A DNA stretch of 11,905 nucleotides from an uncultured Pseudobutyrivibrio sp. (GTDB lineage: Bacteria > Bacillota > Clostridia > Lachnospirales > Lachnospiraceae): positions 1 through 11,905 of the forward strand of contig URCQ01000037.1 of the NCBI GenBank assembly GCA_900546435.1, in the 5' to 3' direction. The translations under genes were made by a program, and so were the position numbers. Under the pieces are notes generated by a model that saw only the letters and a list, made by a program, of their open reading frames with translations, made no database searches and was not told the origin of the DNA. Of the stretch, positions 6,950 to 11,905 are shown one piece after another. Numbering within the stretch: position 1 is the stretch's first letter; each line of letters begins with the position of its first letter.

Positions 6950-8791
6950 TGCGGACAGTTCAATACATGCCCTTCGGTTCCTCTCCCTACTCCTGCGTTT
7001 GCTCTCGTTTGATTTCTCCCTCTGTATCCTCTTAGCACAAGCGGGACAATACTTTGATATTCCAGAGCTGGGGACGTATTCAACACCGCACACCGTACAA
7101 TTTTTAGGCTTTAACGCCGTCCACCGCTTTGTGGGTGTGATATGTAATTCACCGACAAAGCCGATGAATTTATAGTAAATCTTGATTTCCTGCCTTACTG
7201 TCCCGTCCGCAAGTTTCTCACGTTCCGAAACAAGTATCTTGTCTATGAGTGCGTTTATGATGGTTGCGTCCAACTCTTTCAGCCCCTGATAGTTGCGGAT
7301 TAGGGATAGAAAGTCCCTCACGCCCTGCGATTTCTCATAGCTGTCATTGAGCGTTTCCGTTACCTCTTTCAGCCGTGCTTCAATTTCAAGCTGCTCTTTC
7401 TGGTATTTCCCCGACATCATCTCAAAATTCCGCTCCGTGATACGCTCCATTACCTTGTCCTCATAGAGAGAGGAAAACAGCCTGTCAAGCTCCGCAAGGC
7501 GTTTGTTCAGCTTCTTCTTTTCTTTCTCTAATGATTTCGCCCTGCTCTGGTCTGTTTCCGTGAGCCGCCTTTCTATGGCTCTGACCGCCTTTTCATCATT
7601 GACCGCCATATCCGCAAAGCGGTTGATGTCGGCAAGGACGGCATTGAATAAGTCCCTCGCTTCAATGCTGTGTGCGGTACACATAACATTGCCATATCTG
7701 CCATAATTATTGCAGGTGTATTGTACGCAGTCGATGATGTCGGGGCGTTTCCTCCTGTTGGCACTCGCCGCCCGCATCGCATAGCCGCAGTCCGCACACT
7801 TGATAACGCCCGAAAAGATATTCTCAAATCCCCCTGCGTTCTGCTCCCGCCTGCGGCTCGTCATAAGCTGCTGTACGGTGTCAAATTCCTCCTGCGTGAC
7901 TATCCCCTCATGGGTGTCTGGTATCACTTCCCATTCTTCGGGCAGCTTAGAGGGGCGTTTCTTGCTTTTCATGTTGGCTGCAATCCGCTTGTAGCCTGCA
8001 AGGTTGCCCGCATATATCGGGCTTCTTAAAATGCCCCTCACGCTGTTCTCGCTCCAAATATAACGGTTTTCCTCGTTATCCTCAAAGTACCGCTCATAGC
8101 CTGTTGCCCCTTGCTCCACCGCATAAGCGGCAGGGCGTAGGATATGCTGTTTGTTGATGTGCTTGCGGATTTTGGCGATGCCGTTGCCCGCTAACGCAAG
8201 GTCGAATATCTCCCTTACCACATGGGCAACTTTGTCATCTATCAGCAGATGGTTGTGGTCGGCAGGGTCTTTGACATAGCCATAAGGGGCTGTTGTTCCC
8301 ATGAATTTCCCCTGCTGAAACCTCGCACGGTACGCCGATTTTATCTTGACTGACACATCGGCAGAATACATTTCGTTTAGGATGTTGCGGAAAGGCGTGA
8401 TGTCCATAGCGGATTTGTTTAAGGTGTCCACGCCGTCATTGACCGCTATATACCTCACGTTATGCTCTGGGAAAAAGACTTCCAGATATAACCCACAATC
8501 AAGATAGTTCCTCCCCAGACGGGATAAATCTTTTGTAATCACGCAGTTTATCAGCCCGTTTTCAATGTCCTTAATCATATTCTGGAAACTTGGTCTTTGG
8601 AAATTTGTTCCAGAGTAGCCATCGTCAACATACGTTTTTGCTAAATGCCATCCCTGCCTTTTCACATAATCCGTGAGGATGGATTTTTGTGTCGCAATGC
8701 TCGCACTCTCGTTATCCGTGCCATCGTCCTTTGATAAGCGGCAGTAAATGCCGACTTCATAAATCTTGTTCTCCGTTCTTATTCCTGCCAT
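5774..8791 (-). CDS. Large serine recombinase fused in frame to 5'-nucleotidase C-terminal part
   Basis: This 1005-codon frame is a chimera. Residues 1 to about 614 are a large serine recombinase that cuts and rejoins DNA to excise and insert the element. They show a resolvase domain with YCRLS (predicted nucleophile S20), DDGYSGTNFQRPSF (56-69) and TKDLSRLGRN (86-95), a recombinase domain (about 165-310), a zinc ribbon (C332, C335, C360, C371), a coiled-coil stretch (about 400-480) and a DUF4368-like region (about 500-550). A further Cys cluster (C565, C568, C582, C585) and a basic tail RRSRERNRR (599-607) follow. From about residue 615 the sequence is the second half of a wall-anchored 5'-nucleotidase. 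No stop codon separates them. The start at 8791 has GGAGG nine bases upstream. The junction most likely marks one end of the inserted element. Whether the full fusion is stable or secreted is unknown; it has no signal peptide. Confidence 0.9.
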   Translation of the reverse strand: MAGIRTENKIYEVGIYCRLSKDDGTDNESASIATQKSILTDYVKRQGWHLAKTYVDDGYSGTNFQRPSFQNMIKDIENGLINCVITKDLSRLGRNYLDCGLYLEVFFPEHNVRYIAVNDGVDTLNKSAMDITPFRNILNEMYSADVSVKIKSAYRARFQQGKFMGTTAPYGYVKDPADHNHLLIDDKVAHVVREIFDLALAGNGIAKIRKHINKQHILRPAAYAVEQGATGYERYFEDNEENRYIWSENSVRGILRSPIYAGNLAGYKRIAANMKSKKRPSKLPEEWEVIPDTHEGIVTQEEFDTVQQLMTSRRREQNAGGFENIFSGVIKCADCGYAMRAASANRRKRPDIIDCVQYTCNNYGRYGNVMCTAHSIEARDLFNAVLADINRFADMAVNDEKAVRAIERRLTETDQSRAKSLEKEKKKLNKRLAELDRLFSSLYEDKVMERITERNFEMMSGKYQKEQLEIEARLKEVTETLNDSYEKSQGVRDFLSLIRNYQGLKELDATIINALIDKILVSEREKLADGTVRQEIKIYYKFIGFVGELHITPTKRWTALKPKNCTVCGVEYVPSSGISKYCPACAKRIQREKSNESKRRSRERNRRACIELSAKNDRLSVAAQVDGVDLWLCGHEHIELSESVTTPDGSTTYVSESGYYLNTVGLIDLNCTMDEDGSVHVDYNKTSVDYEAAQNYPKEASVTAVLDSIKAENETVLNRVIGTSPVELDGIWEHIRIGQTNLGNVITDAYLLATGVDIAFENAGGIRASIAAGTVTYGDVINVSPYGNYVVTKKLTGAQIKEMLETSLTIQKNCIVANDSGEWDAWPNDSGSYLQVGGITVRFDPAQPAGARVLSVQKEGQDLDDTKEYTVAVNNYLAGSDSYPQLAGAVETGEYSCCEELLIRFFEQGSDTVMASAAKQNMIQTTKEAEEPGQPPVPVTPPVPEQPAKEQLEAVKTENKEKASGTKTSVKSPKTADNNEIFFWMILLLLSSGAGSICLVQKNKG

Positions 8792-8845
8792 ACTGTAAAA
8801 CCTCCGTATCTGTCCTATCTGTTTTCATGTCCCATTGCGTACATT

Positions 8846-9037
8846 CTAAGCGGACAGCCCCTCATTGTCGAAGGTGTCGCCCTCGGCAATCTTCTTCCGA
8901 ATATCCTCGGAGATAATCGGGACAAACGCTTCTGCAACGGTCTGTGTGCCGATATATTCTCGACTGATAATCATTTGTACTTGCCCTTTTGGCACAATAC
9001 GCTTTCTTCTTCCAGTTGTTTTCCTATCCTCGCCCAT
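8846..9037 (-). CDS. Small conserved-looking protein upstream of the recombinase (63 aa)
   Basis: I do not recognise a named family with certainty. The 63-aa product begins MGEDRKTTGRRKRIVPKGQV, so it is strongly basic at the start. It continues with an acidic second half (VPIISEDIRKKIAEGDTFDNEG). The ATG at 9037-9035 is chosen because GGAAAGGAAG lies just upstream. A longer in-frame version would need a TTG start at 9097 and has no such site. It ends 54 bp before the recombinase start and would be co-transcribed with it. Small basic proteins next to integrases can act as excision or directionality factors, but nothing in the sequence proves that here. Confidence 0.7.
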   Translation of the reverse strand: MGEDRKTTGRRKRIVPKGQVQMIISREYIGTQTVAEAFVPIISEDIRKKIAEGDTFDNEGLSA

Positions 9038-9050
9038 ACTTAAATCTTCC

Positions 9051-9095
9051 TTTCCAGACAGGGCAGGAGAACGTCTGGAAACGCCCCGCCCTGTC
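9051..9095 (-). repeat. Two competing inverted repeats before the 63-aa gene
   Basis: TTTCCAGAC (9051-9059) is a perfect inverted match to GTCTGGAAA (9073-9081), and GACAGGGC (9057-9064) is a perfect inverted match to GCCCTGTC (9088-9095). The arms share bases 9057-9059, so both helices cannot form completely at once. The structure sits in the leader of the 63-aa gene and covers or borders its ribosome binding site region. Confidence 0.6.
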
Positions 9096-9107
9096 AATCA
9101 GATACCA

Positions 9108-9338
9108 TCAATCCCCGCTGTTTACTTCTTTCTGTAATGCTTCAAGGAGTGCCGCTGCTTCATCAGCGTTCAACGTGATACCCTTTCCGCACTTCTCACG
9201 GTTCGGGGAAAAGCTGCGGATGTCATATTTCGGCTCTCTCCCGTTCCATGAAATAAGATTGATTTCCTTTGTGTAGCCGCTGTCACTCGCAGACAATACG
9301 GCGATTTCCTTTACAATCTCATACTGGATTTCTTTCAT
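9108..9338 (-). CDS. YdbC/PC4-family ssDNA-binding protein
   Basis: The 76-aa protein matches the bacterial YdbC branch of the PC4 (transcriptional coactivator p15) family. It has EIVKEIAVLSASDSGYTKEI, then LISWNGREPKYDIRSFSP, then GKGITLNADEAAALLEAL. Members of this family bind single-stranded DNA as dimers, and YdbC-like genes are common in Firmicute integrative elements. Here the gene lies between the ParB-like gene and the 63-aa gene, all in one direction. Coating or processing the single strand produced during transfer is an attractive role but is inference. AAGGAG and GAGG-like sequences precede the ATG at 9338. Length is typical of the family. Confidence 0.85.
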   Translation of the reverse strand: MKEIQYEIVKEIAVLSASDSGYTKEINLISWNGREPKYDIRSFSPNREKCGKGITLNADEAAALLEALQKEVNSGD

Positions 9339-9414
9339 TCCTTACCTCATTCTCCTTAAAATTCTGTCTTTCTTCTGTTCCAAATTCCTGCATTTACTTC
9401 CCGAAAAAAGAAGG

Positions 9415-10269
9415 TTAGCGGCTGTCCCTGCTCCGTTTTCTCTGCAACTCACGTTCCAGAAGTCGGATGATGGTTTCCTCCATCTGCTTCGGCGTTGTGT
9501 CCTTCGGAAAGTATTTTTTCAGTTTGCTTGTGTTGATTTTCAAGGTTTCTTTCTGGTTTCCCTTTTCCTCCGTCATAATGGAAAATATCATATCCATGTC
9601 AAGCTGCCCGCTCTGGCTCATGCTTTTCATCCGCTGTGCCTGTGAGAGTGAGGGCGTTGCTTCTTCGCTCTCCATCGTGGCAAAGAGGTTTTCCTGCTCG
9701 TCTTTCTTCAAGAAGGACAGTTCCACCGCAGGCGTGAGGGCGATTTTCCCCTCGTCCACCATCTGCAAAATCGGCGGTATCAGTTCCGTCAGGCGGATAA
9801 AACGCTGCACGGTCATCCTGCCCACGCCGAAGCCCTGTGCCACCTTGTCGTCCGTCCGCAACTTCGTCACAACTTGTGACGAGGTTAAGTCTGTGCGGAA
9901 ACCCTGCCGCTTCATGGCTTCGGATTTCATCTTGTAAGCAAACGCCCGCTCCGATGGCAGGATATTCTCACGCTGCAAATTGCTGTCTACAAGGGTGATG
10001 ATGGCTCGGTCACGGTCTAAGGGCAGGACAAACGCAGGCACGGTATTTATCCCTGCAAGTTCAGAAGCACGGACACGCCGCTGTCCTGCAATCACTTCAT
10101 AACCGTCCCCGTCCTCTTTCGGGCGTGTGATTATCGGCGTGACAATGCCAAATTCCTTGATGCTTTCCGCTAACTCTGACAGTGTTTCATCTTCTGCCAC
10201 ATGAAACGGATTGTCGGGGAACGGGTACAAGTCTTTGGTCTTTAACACCTTAAAATCCTGTTTCTTCAT
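9415..10269 (-). CDS. ParB/RepB/Spo0J-family DNA-binding protein
   Basis: The 284-aa protein has an N-terminal ParB/sulfiredoxin-like nucleotide-binding domain (about 8-110). It contains GYEVIAGQRRVRASELAG (56-73, the GERR-type motif as GQRR) and the second motif LVDSNLQRENILPSERAFAY (93-112). A helix-turn-helix region follows (about 135-165, DKVAQGFGVGRMTVQRFIRL), then a basic C-terminus. ParB proteins bind parS-like sites and spread as CTP-dependent clamps. Here no ParA partner is visible. The gene starts 8 bp after the relaxase stop, and its AAAGG ribosome binding site overlaps that stop, so the two are probably translated together. The repeats around the nearby oriT are candidate binding sites, which is inference. 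Confidence 0.9.
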   Translation of the reverse strand: MKKQDFKVLKTKDLYPFPDNPFHVAEDETLSELAESIKEFGIVTPIITRPKEDGDGYEVIAGQRRVRASELAGINTVPAFVLPLDRDRAIITLVDSNLQRENILPSERAFAYKMKSEAMKRQGFRTDLTSSQVVTKLRTDDKVAQGFGVGRMTVQRFIRLTELIPPILQMVDEGKIALTPAVELSFLKKDEQENLFATMESEEATPSLSQAQRMKSMSQSGQLDMDMIFSIMTEEKGNQKETLKINTSKLKKYFPKDTTPKQMEETIIRLLERELQRKRSRDSR

Positions 10270-10277
10270 TCACATAT

Positions 10278-11243
10278 CTACCTTTCTTTCGCTCTGCTTC
10301 TATGATTTTTCTGCAATTCTTCCAACACTTCGGGCGGTATTTTTGACAGCAGCCGCCCCATCTGCTCGTTGGTTCTCTGCAATTCAAATATCTTCTGATT
10401 CGCTTTCTGCACCTTTAGTTCCTGCTCGTACTTTTCATCACGCATACGCCCCGCATAGTCTGATTCCTGCCCAATTCTCTCTTTCAAACTGTCGATATAC
10501 GCCTGCTGTTTCCCGATTTCCTTAGAGAATTTCTCCACGTCTGGCAGCCATGCAGAGAGTAAATCTAACGCTTTATCCCTTTTCTTCCCTGCGTTAAAGG
10601 CGTTGATGTCGGATAGGGCAGACACGATTTCTTCATACTGTTTATCAAGCCTGCCGCCTAATTTATAGAGCCATGTGGGGACGTGTTTCCGCTTGGTTTC
10701 CATTGAGGACTGCCCCCGTTCAAGCTGATTCCACCGTGAGGACATCCGCTCATGGTAGGCGGTCTGCCACTCGGATAATGATTTCTGGTTGCCTAAGATA
10801 GCTTTCGCTGACAGCTTATTGTCTGGCGTAATCGGCACAAAGCAGAGGTGCATATGGGGCGTTCTCTCGTCCATATGGACGACAGCGGAGAGGATATTCT
10901 GCTTTCCAACACGCTCCGAAATGAAGTCAAGAGCCGTCTGGAAATACGCTTTTTGTTCTTCGGGCGGTAACTGGTTCATAAATTCTGGTGAAGCTGTGAT
11001 GAGCGTTTCCACCATCATCACGCTGTCTTTCCTTGTCCTGCACCCCGCTTCGGCTACCATGCGGTTAATCTCTTTCTTGTAGGTGTACTTTGGTGGTGCT
11101 ATGAGATGGTAATTGTTTTTAGAGCGTTCCATATCTATATCTGGGTTGCTTTTGTAGGCTTCTTTCTTCCGCTCGTTGTGGCGTTCACAAGCCGCAACGC
11201 CGCCCGCTTTTCGTTTCTGGAAACGCAGGATTGCATAAGGCAT
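10278..11243 (-). CDS. MobV-family relaxase (Mob/Pre, plasmid recombination type)
   Basis: The 321-aa protein is a MobV relaxase, which nicks the transfer origin and pilots the single strand into the recipient. It has the conserved N-terminal HNER (22-25); H22 is at the same position as the catalytic histidine of pMV158 MobM. NNYHL lies at 43-47, and the metal-binding motif HMDERTPHMH at 123-132. The C-terminal third (about 240-310) is a predicted coiled coil, as in other MobV proteins. I choose the ATG at 11243 because GGAGG lies nine bases upstream and the family starts as MPYAILRFQKRKAG. The open frame continues 57 codons further upstream, but that part reads through the oriT-flanking repeats. 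It is the first visible gene of the element's leftward gene cluster. Confidence 0.93.
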   Translation of the reverse strand: MPYAILRFQKRKAGGVAACERHNERKKEAYKSNPDIDMERSKNNYHLIAPPKYTYKKEINRMVAEAGCRTRKDSVMMVETLITASPEFMNQLPPEEQKAYFQTALDFISERVGKQNILSAVVHMDERTPHMHLCFVPITPDNKLSAKAILGNQKSLSEWQTAYHERMSSRWNQLERGQSSMETKRKHVPTWLYKLGGRLDKQYEEIVSALSDINAFNAGKKRDKALDLLSAWLPDVEKFSKEIGKQQAYIDSLKERIGQESDYAGRMRDEKYEQELKVQKANQKIFELQRTNEQMGRLLSKIPPEVLEELQKNHRSRAKER

Positions 11244-11284
11244 AGGCGGATTCCTCCTTTCTTTCGGCGGGTGACCGTCCTTTG

Positions 11285-11333
11285 GGGTGACAGCGGTGAC
11301 GGTGGTGACAGCAGTTTTGGGATACCCCCTGCC
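11285..11333 (+). repeat. oriT-flanking repeat, copy A
   Basis: It begins with three 9-bp units, GGTGACAGC, GGTGACGGT and GGTGACAGC (TGAC at 11288, 11297 and 11306), followed by AGTTTTGGGATACCCCC. Copy C on the opposite strand matches it at nearly all positions, apart from a 2-bp gap and a few substitutions. Confidence 0.85.
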
Positions 11334-11362
11334 GACTGCCGCAACTGTCACCCTCACCCCCT

Positions 11363-11410
11363 GCATGACGGTCATGTCGATGATGACGGTGTTTTTGGGA
11401 TACCCCCCTC
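11363..11410 (+). repeat. oriT-flanking repeat, copy B (diverged)
   Basis: The same plan as copy A but more diverged in the 9-bp units: CATGACGGT, CATGTCGAT and GATGACGGT. The TTTTTGGGATACCCCCC tail is well conserved. Its first ten bases also form an inverted repeat with 11423-11432. Confidence 0.7.
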
Positions 11411-11513
11411 GCAAGAGCCGTCACCGTCATGCCGCCATTCTTTTATCCGAAGCCGTAAGGCGTAGGATAGCAGGGCACAGCCCTGCCTTAAGGGAGTCCA
11501 GAGGGAACGTCTG

Positions 11514-11560
11514 GCACACGACTTTGCAGGGCAAAGTGTAGTGTGTTACACCCTGTAAAC
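11514..11560 (+). other. Origin of transfer (oriT) with pMV158-type nick site
   Basis: The plus strand has TAGTGTG/TTA at 11539-11548, identical to the nick sequence known for pMV158 MobM, which places the nick between 11545 and 11546. The flanks also follow the pMV158 plan. An upstream inverted repeat ACTTTGC/GCAAAGT lies at 11521-11527 and 11531-11537, a GCACACG lies at its left, and a small hairpin GTGTA/TACAC (11536-11540 with 11547-11551) presents the nick in its loop. A MobV relaxase gene lies about 300 bp away, divergent from the nicked strand. With the 5' end leading, that gene would enter the recipient last. Confidence 0.88.
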
Positions 11561-11660
11561 GCAGTCGGAAAAATCGGAATGATTTTTCTGACCGCAGGGG
11601 TGGTTTTACACGACCGAAAAGGGCGAGTAAATCTCACGCCTGCATTTTGCGTTTACGGGG
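11551..11660. repeat. Long-range inverted repeat beside the nick, enclosing a hairpin
   Basis: CCCTGTAAACGCA (11551-11563) and TGCGTTTACGGGG (11648-11660) pair at 12 of 13 positions. Inside lies an 11-bp stem, TCGGAAAAATC with GATTTTTCTGA (11565-11575 and 11581-11591), with a 5-nt loop. On single-stranded transferred DNA this would fold as a branched structure starting five bases after the nick. Confidence 0.6.
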
Positions 11661-11683
11661 TGTTCTCCCGTAGGGATGACAGC

Positions 11684-11730
11684 GGCAGGGTATCCTAAAA
11701 TCACTGTCACCACCGTCACTGCTGTCACCC
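11684..11730 (-). repeat. oriT-flanking repeat, copy C
   Basis: On the minus strand it reads GGTGACAGC, AGTGACGGT, GGTGACAGT and then a GATTTTAGGATACCC tail, ending in TGCC like copy A. It is in inverted orientation to copies A and B. Confidence 0.85.
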
Positions 11731-11780
11731 GCAGGGCAGAGCCGCCAGCTTTACATGGCTTTAAGCGTCAATGACAGTAA

Positions 11781-11828
11781 CAGGGGGGTATCCTAATATC
11801 GCTGTCACCACCATCACCGCTGTCACCC
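11781..11828 (-). repeat. oriT-flanking repeat, copy D
   Basis: On the minus strand it reads GGTGACAGC, GGTGATGGT, GGTGACAGC and then GATATTAGGATACCCCCC. It is the outermost copy on this side, in the same orientation as copy C. Confidence 0.85.
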
Positions 11829-11905
11829 GCCCTCCTTGCAAGGGCAATCCGCCTGCCGTCTTTCCTGCGGCTGTACTGGTAGCAGATACGGTTCTCGCTT
11901 AAAAA

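Larger units (their letters stand above)
6950..11905 (-). mobile_element. One end of an integrative mobilizable/conjugative element
   Basis: From the junction in the nucleotidase gene to the window edge, every gene is typical of Firmicute integrative elements: large serine recombinase at the border, a 63-aa protein, YdbC/PC4-like protein, ParB-like protein, MobV relaxase and an oriT. All are on the minus strand and closely packed. Relaxase, pMV158-like oriT and terminal serine recombinase together recall Tn4451-type mobilizable transposons. No secretion or cargo genes and no second end are visible, so ICE versus IME remains open. The left boundary is estimated from where nucleotidase homology begins. 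Confidence 0.85.
11244..11905. other. Gene-free, highly structured transfer-origin region
   Basis: No convincing coding sequence is present in these 662 bases. They hold four copies of a roughly 48-bp repeat, a central oriT and many hairpins. Examples are GCAGGGC/GCCCTGC (11470-11476 with 11480-11486), CCAGA/TCTGG (11498-11502 with 11510-11514), GCATGACGGT/ACCGTCATGC (11363-11372 with 11423-11432) and the palindrome CCTTGCAAGG (11834-11843). The last 60 bases show nothing else I can identify. Confidence 0.75.

Noticed and set aside
9038..9097. Upstream extension of the 63-aa protein
   Set aside because: It requires a TTG start without a ribosome binding site and would code across the inverted repeats.
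11244..11414. 57-codon upstream extension of the relaxase frame with a repeated G-Y-P-K motif
   Set aside because: The repeats also exist in inverted orientation outside the frame, the family start and a good ribosome binding site point to 11243, and the extension lacks family similarity.
11565..11591. Intrinsic terminator next to oriT
   Set aside because: The 11-bp stem is not followed by a T run on either strand; it is better read as part of the transfer-region fold.
11285..11828. CRISPR array
   Set aside because: Only four copies, in two opposite orientations, with unequal gaps and internal 9-bp periodicity; no cas genes.

Overview
The window looks like a piece of a Lachnospiraceae-type gut Firmicute chromosome (Blautia/Dorea/Ruminococcus-like). 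The reasons are an FMN-riboswitch-controlled rib operon with AGGAGG-type ribosome binding sites, a multi-domain membrane GGDEF/EAL protein, a surface 5'-nucleotidase with a sortase-type tail, and an integrated mobile element of the Firmicute large-serine-recombinase type. Bases 1-15 are not biological: they match the 3' end of the Illumina index adapter, so the window starts at an untrimmed contig end.

Layout. (1) 1-2061, minus strand: start of a riboflavin operon. A promoter and FMN riboswitch are followed by two successive terminator-like hairpins, then ribD, then ribE, which is cut off by the contig end. (2) 2100-5592, plus strand: a divergent promoter with a 14-bp palindrome drives one large gene for a membrane-bound GGDEF-PAS-GGDEF-EAL cyclic-di-GMP protein, ending in a hairpin that overlaps its stop codon. 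(3) 5724-about 6950, minus strand: the 3' part of a cell-wall-anchored 5'-nucleotidase with its own strong terminator. (4) about 6950-11905: one end of a mobilizable or conjugative element inserted in that nucleotidase gene. All its visible genes are on the minus strand and closely spaced: MobV relaxase, ParB-like protein, YdbC/PC4 ssDNA-binding protein, a 63-aa protein and a large serine recombinase. The recombinase frame has no stop of its own at the junction and runs on in frame into the nucleotidase remnant, giving a 1005-codon chimera.

Upstream of the relaxase, about 660 bp carry no gene but are densely structured. A pMV158-type nick sequence (TAGTGTG/TTA) sits in the expected hairpin context. 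It lies almost exactly at the centre of four copies of a roughly 48-bp element, two on each side and in opposite orientation. Each copy contains three 9-bp GGTGACAGC-like units and a GGATACCC tail. This probably forms the transfer origin with binding sites for a relaxosome or ParB-like protein.

How the genes fit together: relaxase plus oriT would mobilize the excised circle, and the recombinase would excise and integrate it. The ParB-like and PC4-like proteins are plausible accessory DNA-binding factors. No type IV secretion genes, cargo or second element end are in view, so whether this is an ICE or an IME cannot be decided. The relaxase/oriT/serine-recombinase combination recalls Tn4451-type mobilizable transposons.
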